DNA of 19,206 nt from Thermoplasmata archaeon (GTDB taxonomy: Archaea > Thermoplasmatota > Thermoplasmata > Thermoplasmatales > Thermoplasmataceae): contig JAKAAK010000027.1 in NCBI GenBank assembly GCA_021797025.1, forward strand, positions 1 to 19,206, in the 5' to 3' direction. The notes below the pieces were generated by a model. That model was not told the origin of the DNA and did no database searches. It saw nothing but the letters and a program-made list of their open reading frames with translations. The translations under genes and the position numbers were made by a program. Shown in pieces: positions 7,275-15,019 of the stretch (the first letter of the stretch is position 1; every line of letters begins with the position of its first letter).

Positions 7275-9308
7275 ATGGTAATTAGGTCAAATATTTTTAT
7301 TTCGGACATTTCTGTTGACAATTTAAATGGAACATTGAACCTGTATAAGGCAGATAATATAAATAATGATATTATTATGAATGACTATTCAAAACAGAAT
7401 TCTATGGCATATCAGCTTTCAACTCAATTGAATGGCATCTATGTTTTTTCAAGGGAACAAAATGGCTTCATAGGATCATCCCACAATAGCAATAACTCAG
7501 TAGAAACGAAAGATTTTACATTTAAATTTACAAAATTCCTAAATTTTCATGAATTAAATCACCACGATGTATTAAATTATTTTAGACAAATATTATATAA
7601 AAAACTAAAAGTTAATCATAATTTGATGAATTTTAGTACTAATAATTTTTATTTCAGAGCTCCAATTAACAACGAAAAATCTATTAAATTTGAAGGTTTT
7701 AATATTGTATACAAAATACTGTCAAATAGAAAGATTGTAATGTCTCTGGATATTAGTAATAAATTTTTTAATTCCAAATCCTTAATGGAAGAATTTAAAG
7801 ATAATTCTAAAAGAAATGAATTTATAACCAATCTTGGTAAATTAGGAAAAGTAACATTATTCTATGAGTTAAATCATGGCAGAATAATCAATGCAGATAA
7901 ACTATCGGCGAAAAAACCATTGGACATACTCATTGACAATCAAAACCTTATAGATTACATTAAATCAACCAATTCTAATTTAAAAAATATAGATAATGAA
8001 CAATATGTTCTTGAAAGCAAGGGATACAACTATCTATCTCAGTTTCTGCATAACGTATATGATATCAAAACCATAAAGAATAAAGTGATGTTAACTCCAT
8101 CTCAGAGATACAATAAAATTGGAAGCATAATAAAAAATTACAATTTAGATAAAATAGGTGTAGATAATGACACTATTTCATTTAACGAAATGGAATTAGA
8201 CCAAAGCAACATTCCATTAAAAAAACCGGAATTGCTATTTAATAATAAGGTTGGTAAAAAATCACAAATTTTAGAGAATTTAAAGTCGGGTTTTTGTTCT
8301 ACTAAATATATAAAAAATTTATATATATATTCTGATCTTGATAACCGGGAAACAAATCTATTATATAATAAATTTGCACATTTTTCATCTGATAACTACA
8401 GATACGTATTACCAGTGACATATAACAATTTAGAAAATACGCCAAATGAATTACGTAACCAATTGCAAAAGATTAATCCTGATGAAAATGCAGTTATAGT
8501 TATCACACATAAAGAGGCAATTTATAAACAATTTGCAAATACTAAATTAGTCTTTAAAGCCCTTTACCCGGAAAACGCTAAAAAGATGCTTAAATATAAT
8601 AGTAGAAGCATGATAGATAATTTTTTATTATCTTTATATGCCCGATTAAACTGCAAACCTTGGCTATTAAAAGAATTAAATTATAACAATTATGTTTTTT
8701 CTGATGTCAGTCGTGGTGTTGCCAAATATATGGCTTATACCTTAATAAGAGATAAAAATAGTAATATGGAAATTATCAGAGGACAACCTCAAAAGGGTGA
8801 ATCGTTGAGCGAGGATAATTTAGGCTTTATTTTTGATACTTTTACAATGGAAAATAGAAGGTCAGTTATTTATGTTCGCGATGGTTCTATATCCAAATCT
8901 GAATTTGAAATGATTAAAAATAAGTATATTGATAATTTTGACAATATTGTTGTTATGGAATATCAAAAAACTGTTAATTACAGGCTTTTTTCCAAGAAAG
9001 ACAATGAGATCACTAAACCAAAGAATGGTACCTGTATCGGATTAGATGAAAATAATTATGTGATGGTAACTACCGGATATGACGAATATAAAAATCTTCG
9101 GGGAACGCCCACAACAAAATCAATAAAAATTACAATATTAAAGGGAAGTTATAATAGAAATAAAATATTAGCTGATTTATTTAGCATGTGTTTCCTAAAT
9201 TGGGTATCACCATTGAATAATTTTTCGGACCCTGCCCCCATTCATTATATGGATAATTTATTAAATGATATGGGGAAAACAATAAATAGGTCATTTATCC
9301 CCTATTAA
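7275..9308 (+). CDS. Long prokaryotic Argonaute, predicted catalytically active
   Basis: This 677-residue protein is a long pAgo, which uses a small nucleic-acid guide to bind and cut matching nucleic acid as defence against plasmids and viruses. By pattern the order is N domain (about 1-110), linker with GFNIVYKIL and a following strand (about 140-165), a PAZ-like region (about 190-270), MID (about 330-465) and PIWI (about 470-677). The PIWI tetrad looks complete: D477 in VFSDVSRG, E509 in QKGESLSED (glutamate finger, assigned by spacing), D536 in VIYVRDGS and D660 in PAPIHYMD, the position of H807 in human AGO2. RGTPTT (609-614) and LNWVSPL (641-647) are further PIWI signatures. The MID guide-binding pocket differs from the usual pattern: PEN at 432-434 where PxQ is common, and R457 where lysine is common. 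The last 18 bases overlap the convergent peptidase gene. Confidence 0.9.
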   Translation: MVIRSNIFISDISVDNLNGTLNLYKADNINNDIIMNDYSKQNSMAYQLSTQLNGIYVFSREQNGFIGSSHNSNNSVETKDFTFKFTKFLNFHELNHHDVLNYFRQILYKKLKVNHNLMNFSTNNFYFRAPINNEKSIKFEGFNIVYKILSNRKIVMSLDISNKFFNSKSLMEEFKDNSKRNEFITNLGKLGKVTLFYELNHGRIINADKLSAKKPLDILIDNQNLIDYIKSTNSNLKNIDNEQYVLESKGYNYLSQFLHNVYDIKTIKNKVMLTPSQRYNKIGSIIKNYNLDKIGVDNDTISFNEMELDQSNIPLKKPELLFNNKVGKKSQILENLKSGFCSTKYIKNLYIYSDLDNRETNLLYNKFAHFSSDNYRYVLPVTYNNLENTPNELRNQLQKINPDENAVIVITHKEAIYKQFANTKLVFKALYPENAKKMLKYNSRSMIDNFLLSLYARLNCKPWLLKELNYNNYVFSDVSRGVAKYMAYTLIRDKNSNMEIIRGQPQKGESLSEDNLGFIFDTFTMENRRSVIYVRDGSISKSEFEMIKNKYIDNFDNIVVMEYQKTVNYRLFSKKDNEITKPKNGTCIGLDENNYVMVTTGYDEYKNLRGTPTTKSIKITILKGSYNRNKILADLFSMCFLNWVSPLNNFSDPAPIHYMDNLLNDMGKTINRSFIPY

Positions 9309-10304
9309 CTTTAATTTAAAATTCTCTAATTCTTCCTTAAAATTTACATTACCATATATTATATTCTTTAAGGTATCTGAACAGTCCGTTACAAATATAT
9401 TACGCTTTAATTTAAGTTGAATTTGCATAAACTTATCGTATGATTTAATTAAATTCCCGGACATATATGAATATTTTCTAAAATCTGAAAAACGTTCTTG
9501 ATTTTCCAGGAAAAATTGTTCTTTTATTATATTATCATTTTTATATGCTAATGAAATCATATACAATCTGAAAGAATCTTCGAAGTGGGCATCAGGTAAT
9601 TCGTTAAAGTTAATGAATGAATTAATCAAATAGGAATATGGCGCGGATTTAAATATATATGCAGATATCATATCGCACGTCAACTCCTCCAGTTTTTCCC
9701 TTATTTCTTCATCTGTTTGATTTCCAATTATCTGGTTTATCTCTTTATTTAGTCCTTTATAAGTTTCTCCATGTTCATAAAGCCAACAGTGGCCTATTTC
9801 ATGTGCAATTAATGGCAATCCAAACAAATCAAGTGCCATATCTATGTAAATAAAGTATGTGGTCATGCTGTTAAAATCGCCAAGGAGATCATTGTAATTA
9901 AAGTCAAAAGTAGGGTAGGCCTCAAAATGAGAATCTTGAATTAATATTATATCACCTTTGATCTCTAGTTCTTCTTTTATGCGATTTACATACTGGTATA
10001 TATATTTCAAACTGTCGCCATTCTGTGTAATAACCTGTTTTATATTATTGATATAATTATATATTTCAATAAGAACTTTAGATATTGCATTTAAATACCC
10101 ATATTTAATTTTGAATTCTTTAGTGTTACTGATGAAATCTTTTTTAATTGCAAGTTCATTACAATAAATTAATAAATTATTAATTCCGTTTGAAATATTA
10201 TTATGCGTGTCGATATTAACTGTTAAGTTGTTTAATGTGTCAATACACCACTGGAGTTTATCGAAAATGAGTTGTTCAGATATATCTAATAATTTATTTT
10301 TCAT
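9291..10304 (-). CDS. Putative HEXXH zinc metallopeptidase
   Basis: This 337-residue, probably cytoplasmic protein has a zinc-peptidase signature: LIAHEIGHCWLYEHG with H168, E169 and H172, then EELTCDMISAYIF with E206, E207 and D211. The second motif is placed as the third zinc ligand is in gluzincin-like peptidases, where a conserved (E)ExxxD helix follows HEXXH. Downstream DAHFEDSFRLYMI (238-250) resembles the substrate-side segment found in some of these families. The first 120 residues are helical and unrecognised. No signal peptide or membrane segment is seen. It overlaps the upstream gene by 4 bases (ATGA), so translation is probably coupled, and its 3' end overlaps the Argonaute gene by 18 bases on the other strand. 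The substrate is unknown. A regulator-cleaving or effector role in defence would be speculation. Confidence 0.65.
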   Translation of the reverse strand: MKNKLLDISEQLIFDKLQWCIDTLNNLTVNIDTHNNISNGINNLLIYCNELAIKKDFISNTKEFKIKYGYLNAISKVLIEIYNYINNIKQVITQNGDSLKYIYQYVNRIKEELEIKGDIILIQDSHFEAYPTFDFNYNDLLGDFNSMTTYFIYIDMALDLFGLPLIAHEIGHCWLYEHGETYKGLNKEINQIIGNQTDEEIREKLEELTCDMISAYIFKSAPYSYLINSFINFNELPDAHFEDSFRLYMISLAYKNDNIIKEQFFLENQERFSDFRKYSYMSGNLIKSYDKFMQIQLKLKRNIFVTDCSDTLKNIIYGNVNFKEELENFKLKLIGDK

Positions 10305-10699
10305 AATACTAATACACTCGAACTTTTGTTAACTGCATCATAGATCTTTAGAAAGAAATCAATATCATCATGGATATAATTCTTTGATTCAATGTCATTG
10401 ATAACACAGGATAATTTAATTGTTAATTCACTAATATGAATCGAGCCTAGTGACATGGCTAGCTCACGTACTGTTCTATCCAGTAATTTGTCTTCTGTGT
10501 TTGGATTATTGATTTGATTTGAAGCTGCATTTTTAAGTAAATTTAATAATGATATACCTCTTTTTAAATATTCTTTGTATTCCGATAGGTTTTTATTTCT
10601 TATTAATTGCTCAATTGCATAGGCACTATCAAGAGAGACCATGGATAAATTGAAATTATCAGAGTTTATTTTTTTTAAGTACCACCTATTTTTTGGCAT
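10301..10699 (-). CDS. Small helical protein of unknown function, first gene of the peptidase operon
   Basis: This 132-residue protein is not recognised. It begins MPKNRWYLKKIN and is mostly predicted helix (for example SAYAIEQLIRNKNLSEYKEYL and the stretch rich in leucine and isoleucine at about 85-110). It has no cysteine cluster, catalytic motif or membrane segment that I can see. It shares a 4-base overlap with the peptidase gene downstream, so the two are one operon and may act as partners, for example adaptor, inhibitor or substrate with protease. A TATA box centred about 27 bases upstream with no ribosome binding site implies a leaderless message. A 14-bp palindrome lies between the two. 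Confidence 0.6.
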   Translation of the reverse strand: MPKNRWYLKKINSDNFNLSMVSLDSAYAIEQLIRNKNLSEYKEYLKRGISLLNLLKNAASNQINNPNTEDKLLDRTVRELAMSLGSIHISELTIKLSCVINDIESKNYIHDDIDFFLKIYDAVNKSSSVLVL

Positions 10700-10701
10700 T
10701 A

Positions 10702-10715
10702 TAAATGTACATTTA
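10702..10715 (-). promoter_or_regulatory. 14-bp palindromic operator candidate
   Basis: TAAATGTACATTTA is a perfect palindrome lying 3-16 bases before the ATG at 10699, between the TATA box and the start codon. A dimeric repressor bound here would block transcription start. One of the operon's own products could bind it, but no obvious DNA-binding domain is visible in them. Confidence 0.5.
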
Positions 10716-10718
10716 CAT

Positions 10719-10734
10719 AGAATATATAAATATT
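10719..10734 (-). promoter_or_regulatory. TATA box of the small-protein/peptidase operon
   Basis: On the minus strand the sequence contains ATATTTATATATT, centred about 27 bases before the start codon at 10699. That is the distance expected for transcription starting at the ATG. Confidence 0.55.
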
Positions 10735-10970
10735 TAGACGAAAATTTATTTGTATTAACATCACTAATATTCAGTCAACATTAATTTGTGTAGACTACAT
10801 CTAGAATGACTTTTAACATTGAGTCACCCATGTTTCAGAACATCTCATATTCTAGGTATTTCAGTAAATCTCGTATCGCGATTTAAATAATAATAAGTTC
10901 CTTACCTGGAAATAATACACACTAATTCTTCCAAGATGGTTTATCATTCAATTTTTGAATGTTCCATCAT

Positions 10971-11321
10971 TCATTTATATCTAGATATGCTATTATATTC
11001 ACATTTCCTGCAAAATGAAGATTTTCGGCCATGGAAATCTTTAGCATTTATAGAGTTAATTAGTTTTTTTGCATTGGTTACGTTTTTATTAATTGTAGTT
11101 TGCTCCAGTTTAACCGGAATTTTCTTAGCGTCTTTTATGAATATAATGAACAATTTATCTATTTTTTCTTCCTGGAGTGTAAGGCCATGAGTATATAATA
11201 CCAATTGCCTTTCTGTGTCTTCCCTGGTAACAACATTTTCTAAGGGTTTATAATCCCTCAATTCCCTGGGGCCATCTTTGTTTGCAACTAAGTCCATTTT
11301 GCCTTCCAGTATAATGTTTCC
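10971..11321 (-). pseudogene. C-terminal remnant of a RecB/Cas4-like Fe-S nuclease
   Basis: The frame opens after a TAA and reads NIILEGKMDLVANKDG, then ELRDYKPLEN, TERQLVLYTHGLTL and finally SSFCRKCEYNSISRYK. This is the PD-(D/E)XK nuclease pattern of RecB-like, Cas4-like or UvrD-helicase C-terminal domains: a G(K)xDL strand with the catalytic D, a D-Y-K core motif, a QLxxY helix, and the closing Cys cluster that holds a 4Fe-4S centre. Only CxxC of that cluster is seen. The final cysteine expected in NSICRY is a serine here. The N-terminal cysteine, and any helicase part, are missing. The stop immediately upstream and a possible different-frame continuation (MGEMLGELALKLLYRGVL at about 11391-11340) suggest a frameshifted, truncated relic. 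Confidence 0.7.
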
Positions 11322-11710
11322 TTAATACTCCACGATATAATAATTTCAGTGCTAGTTCACCCAGCATTTCACCCATTTTATATTCCATTTAAATGCGAGA
11401 GTATCCTTATTTCTATCTTCAATATGGTATAGTAGCGTTTATTTCATAATATCCTTTGAATCAACTCCTATTCCTTTCAGCATTTTTTTGGATATTATAC
11501 TGAAAAGTGTTCCCATTATATTACGTCATAATTCATGCACACTGAGTTTCAGTTTAATAGTCAACGCGTCGCTCAAATACTAAAATTTTAAACTCATTTC
11601 TACCAAGATAACCATTCCATAACATAGATATTTTTATAAGATACTTGATCTGACCTTACATAACATTTCGGTTCAGGCATTGCTAATGAAAAAAATATAA
11701 AGTACATTAA
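11322..11710. other. Intergenic region before hsdM, no intact gene
   Basis: This probably contains further eroded sequence of the upstream nuclease/helicase gene on the minus strand, for example a short frame MGEMLGELALKLLYRGVL at about 11391-11340 and another starting MGTLFSIISKKMLKGIG nearer 11515. No full domain can be traced, and no RNA gene is seen. Confidence 0.45.
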
Positions 11711-11720
11711 AGATTATATC
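11711..11720 (+). promoter_or_regulatory. Candidate TATA box for the hsdMSR operon
   Basis: AGATTATATC is centred about 26 bases before the ATG at 11742, consistent with a leaderless start. A second candidate, AAAAATATAA at 11691-11700, would give a leader of about 20 bases. I cannot choose between them from sequence alone. Confidence 0.4.
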
Positions 11721-11741
11721 TAATATCTATATATTGAGTTG

Positions 11742-13691
11742 ATGATAAAAAGCAATATAGTAAGCAACATATGGAGTATTGCAGAATTATTAAGAGGCGA
11801 TTACAAACAATCGGATTATGGCAAGATAATTCTCCCTTTCACACTTCTCAGGCGCCTGGATTGCCTGCTTGAGCCAACCAAGGACAAAGTTCTTGAAGAA
11901 TATGCCAAGAAAAAAGACAGTGGACTTCCATTAGATGCAGTATTACTTGCAGCAGCAGATCTTAAGTTTTACAATGTATCGCCCTGGAATTTTACGAAAT
12001 TGAAAGGAGATCCAAACAATATAAGGGAAAATCTTCTGAATTATGTAGATAGCTTTACTGAAGAGGTAAGGGACATATTTGAAAGATTTAACTTCCACCT
12101 AGAGGTAGAGGAGCTGGACAAGAAAAACCTTCTTTTTCTTGTAGTCCAAAAATTCGCTGAAATTGACATGAATCCGGATGAACTGGATAGTACGGATATG
12201 TCTATTTATTATGAAGAGTTAATAAGGAGATTTTCAGAAATTTCTAATGAAACTGCTGGAGAGCATTTCACGCCAAGAGAAGTTATAAAGCTGATGGTAC
12301 ACCTTCTTTTCACAAATGATGATGAAGCACTTTTAAAACCTGGTGTGCTCAGGACAGTATATGATCCGGCGGCCGGGACTGGTGGCATGTTATCCATTGC
12401 GTATGAAACCATTAAGGAGATGAATCCCGAAGCAAGGCTCATACTTTATGGCCAGGAATTAAACGCGGAATCATATGCAATATGCAAATCTGAACTTCTT
12501 ATCAAAGACCAGGATCCGAGGAACATCATATTTGGCAATACCCTCTCAGATGACGGGCATCAAGGTAAGAGATTTGATTATATGCTTTCCAATCCGCCAT
12601 TTGGGGTGGAATGGAAAAAGATAGAACAAGCGGTGAGAAAAGAATATGAACAGAAAGGATTCAATGGCAGATTTGGTCCTGGACTGCCTAGGATTTCTGA
12701 TGGTAGCCTGCTCTTTTTACTTCATCTGCTATCCAAAATGAATCCTGTGAACAACAATGGCAGTAGAATCGGTATTGTTCTCAACGGTTCTCCATTGTTC
12801 ACAGGTGCAGCTGGGTCCGGTGAATCGGAAATAAGGAAATGGATAATTGAAAATGATTGGCTTGAGGCTATAGTGGGTCTTCCAACAGACATGTTTTACA
12901 ATACGGGAATTGCAACATATATCTGGATCCTTTCAAACAGGAAGGAAGAACAGCGAAAAGGAAAGATACAATTGATAGACGCTACTCAAATGTTCAGGAA
13001 GATGAGAAAATCACTAGGCTCAAAAAGAAACGAACTTTCAGATCAAGATATTGACACCATAGTGAAACTTTATGGGGAATTCCAGAATAATGAAAATAGC
13101 AAGTTATTCGACAATGAAGATTTTGGTTATTCAACTATCATTGTTGAAAGACCCCTGAGGCTAAATTTTCAGGCTTCGCCAGAAAGGATAAGTAGACTGA
13201 AAGACCAACGTGAATTCAAGAATAATGAAAAAGAACTTGCAGACATTGAGATGGCTATCTCTTCCCTAGATCATGAGAAACTGTACAAAAATAGGGAAGA
13301 ATTTTTCAAAGACCTTGAAGATGTTTGCTTTACCAAAGGTGTGTCGCTTTCAAATGAAACTTTTAAAGCAGTTTCACTGGCACTCTCGGAAAGAGATGAG
13401 ACTGCGGACATTTGTCTCGACAGAAAGGGGAAACCTGAACCAGACCCCGACCTCAGGGATAGAGAAAATGTTCCATTGAAACAAGATATTCAAGCTTATT
13501 TTGACAGAGAGGTAAAACCATATGTACCAGATGCCTGGATAGATTTCTCGAAGACTAAAGTTGGATACGAGATACCCTTTACAAGACAATTCTACAAGTA
13601 TGTGCCACTGAGGCCGCTTGAAGAGATTGATGCTGATCTTAAGAAAGTCGGAAAAGAAATCATTGACCTTTTGGGGGAGATTACCGAATGA
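11742..13691 (+). CDS. hsdM: Type I restriction-modification system methyltransferase subunit HsdM
   Basis: This 649-residue N6-adenine methyltransferase subunit transfers a methyl group from AdoMet to the target adenine when complexed with HsdS. The N-terminal helical HsdM domain (IAELLRGDYKQSDYGKIILP, FTLLRRLDCLLE) matches the family start. Then come EHFTPREVIKLMVHLLF (motif X, near 172), VYDPAAGTGGMLSIA (motif I, near 206) and SNPPFGVEW (motif IV, near 282). SGESEIRKWII and IVGLPTDMFYNTGI follow as usual. The ATG at 11742 is preferred over an in-frame TTG one codon earlier. It is somewhat longer than the shortest family members because of a C-terminal region shared with other HsdM of this type. 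The gene overlaps hsdS by 4 bases (ATGA), so their translation is probably coupled. Confidence 0.95.
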   Translation: MIKSNIVSNIWSIAELLRGDYKQSDYGKIILPFTLLRRLDCLLEPTKDKVLEEYAKKKDSGLPLDAVLLAAADLKFYNVSPWNFTKLKGDPNNIRENLLNYVDSFTEEVRDIFERFNFHLEVEELDKKNLLFLVVQKFAEIDMNPDELDSTDMSIYYEELIRRFSEISNETAGEHFTPREVIKLMVHLLFTNDDEALLKPGVLRTVYDPAAGTGGMLSIAYETIKEMNPEARLILYGQELNAESYAICKSELLIKDQDPRNIIFGNTLSDDGHQGKRFDYMLSNPPFGVEWKKIEQAVRKEYEQKGFNGRFGPGLPRISDGSLLFLLHLLSKMNPVNNNGSRIGIVLNGSPLFTGAAGSGESEIRKWIIENDWLEAIVGLPTDMFYNTGIATYIWILSNRKEEQRKGKIQLIDATQMFRKMRKSLGSKRNELSDQDIDTIVKLYGEFQNNENSKLFDNEDFGYSTIIVERPLRLNFQASPERISRLKDQREFKNNEKELADIEMAISSLDHEKLYKNREEFFKDLEDVCFTKGVSLSNETFKAVSLALSERDETADICLDRKGKPEPDPDLRDRENVPLKQDIQAYFDREVKPYVPDAWIDFSKTKVGYEIPFTRQFYKYVPLRPLEEIDADLKKVGKEIIDLLGEITE

Positions 13692-15019
13692 AGTACACAC
13701 GGTATCCAAAATACAAAGATAGTGGCATAGAATGGATTGGGAAGATACCAGAGCACTGGGATGTAACAAGAGCGAGATGGTTATTTAGAGAAATTAATGA
13801 TAGATCGACTAACGGTGACGAACTGCTGTTATCAGTATCCGAATATTATGGAGTAAAACCTAAGAATGAAGTCGTTGGCCTTGGTGATTTTCTAACGCAC
13901 GCGGCTAGTCTTATAGATTACAAGAAATGTAAGAAGAATGATTTGGTTATTAATATTATGCTAGCTTGGAAGGGGGCATTAGGAATAACAGATTATGACG
14001 GAATTGTGAGCCCATCCTATAACGTATTCCGCCCAATAGAAGATAGAAGCGCTAAATACTTTCACTACTTATTAAGAACCAGTTTGTACACAGATATTTT
14101 TAGGATCAATTCAACCGGAATAACAGATTCTAGGTTGAGATTATATCCCGATTCATTCGAAAGTGTCAATGTTATTTATCCATCATTGGAGGAACAAACT
14201 TTAATTAGCAAATATTTAGAGTGCGAAGTTAGAAAACTTGAAAATTTAGAACTCAAGCATAAAAATATGATTAAACTACTCAAAGAAAAACGTCAGGCGG
14301 TTATAACTCAGGCTGTCACAAAAGGTCTCCACCCTAACGTGCCCATGAAGGATAGTGGAATTGAATGGATAGGGAATATACCGAAGCACTGGAAAGTAAA
14401 AGAAATTAAGAGAAATTTTATGATTATTAATGGTTCAACTCCAAGAAGTGATACTGAGAATTATTGGGGCGGACAAATTACTTGGGTTACTCCTGAAGAT
14501 TTGAGTTCCACTGAACAGCCAGTCATAGAAGAGAGTAAACGAAAACTTACAATTGAAGGATACAAAAGCTGTGGCACAACATTAGTACCAAATGGAAGCA
14601 TAATTTTATCTACCAGAGCTCCTATTGGGCAAGTTAAGATAGCAAGTTCGGAATTATGTTTTAATCAGGGATGTAAGTCATTAGTAAAAAAGTATGATAA
14701 CGTAAATGAATATTATTTCTATTATATTTTGGATAGCACCACTGATATCCTTAATTCTATAGGTCAAGGAAGTACGTTTTTAGAACTTAGCAATGATAAT
14801 CTAGGAATGTATATAACCCCAGTACCTCCATTAACAGAACAAATTGAAATCAGTGAATTCCTTAACTACCAGTTAAATAAAATAAACCTCATGGTAAATA
14901 AACAACAAAGTATGATCAAACTCCTTAATGACTATAAATCATCACTTATATCCAATGCAGTTACAGGCAAAATAGATGTAAGAGGATTAGTCAAGGAGGT
15001 GAGTGAAAATGGCAGATAA
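13688..15019 (+). CDS. hsdS: Type I restriction-modification specificity subunit HsdS
   Basis: This 443-residue subunit selects the bipartite DNA target for both HsdM and HsdR. It has two target-recognition domains in the usual tandem layout. Each begins with the same motif, KDSGIEWIGKIPEHW near residue 10 and KDSGIEWIGNIPKHW near 221, and each ends in a conserved helix (LKEKRQAVITQAVTKG near 200, LLNDYKSSLISNAVTGKID near the C-terminus). The two variable halves differ, as expected for asymmetric targets. No frameshift is seen, so it should be functional. The 42-base DNA repeat under the two start motifs could support recombination. It overlaps hsdM by 4 bases and hsdR by 11. Confidence 0.94.
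   Translation: MKYTRYPKYKDSGIEWIGKIPEHWDVTRARWLFREINDRSTNGDELLLSVSEYYGVKPKNEVVGLGDFLTHAASLIDYKKCKKNDLVINIMLAWKGALGITDYDGIVSPSYNVFRPIEDRSAKYFHYLLRTSLYTDIFRINSTGITDSRLRLYPDSFESVNVIYPSLEEQTLISKYLECEVRKLENLELKHKNMIKLLKEKRQAVITQAVTKGLHPNVPMKDSGIEWIGNIPKHWKVKEIKRNFMIINGSTPRSDTENYWGGQITWVTPEDLSSTEQPVIEESKRKLTIEGYKSCGTTLVPNGSIILSTRAPIGQVKIASSELCFNQGCKSLVKKYDNVNEYYFYYILDSTTDILNSIGQGSTFLELSNDNLGMYITPVPPLTEQIEISEFLNYQLNKINLMVNKQQSMIKLLNDYKSSLISNAVTGKIDVRGLVKEVSENGR
13718..13759 (+). repeat. hsdS internal repeat, copy 1
   Basis: This 42-base segment encodes the DSGIEWIGKIPEHW motif of the first recognition domain. It matches 14351-14392 at 36 of 42 positions by eye. It is in direct orientation, 633 bases from its partner. 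Confidence 0.75.
14351..14392 (+). repeat. hsdS internal repeat, copy 2
   Basis: This is the partner of 13718-13759, encoding DSGIEWIGNIPKHW at the start of the second recognition domain. Such repeats allow exchange of recognition domains between hsdS alleles, although no second hsdS copy is in the window. Confidence 0.75.
14995..15002 (+). promoter_or_regulatory. Strong Shine-Dalgarno site of hsdR
   Basis: GGAGGTGA, inside the end of hsdS, lies 6 bases before the ATG at 15009. This spacing decides in favour of that ATG over the GTG at 15003, which would sit directly against the site. Confidence 0.75.

Noticed and set aside
9659..9853. Plus-strand 64-residue open frame
   Set aside because: It is a shadow of the HEXXH peptidase gene, covering the codons of its zinc motif in antisense.
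10936..11190. Plus-strand 84-residue hydrophobic open frame
   Set aside because: The opposite strand carries the clear RecB/Cas4-like C-terminal signature, so this frame is antisense to it.
11739..11741. TTG as start of hsdM
   Set aside because: An ATG follows immediately in frame and fits the TATA spacing better.
13374..13769. Minus-strand 131-residue open frame across the hsdM/hsdS junction
   Set aside because: It is antisense to two well-supported genes and lacks any start signal.
15003..15005. GTG as start of hsdR
   Set aside because: It abuts the Shine-Dalgarno sequence. The ATG at 15009 has correct spacing.
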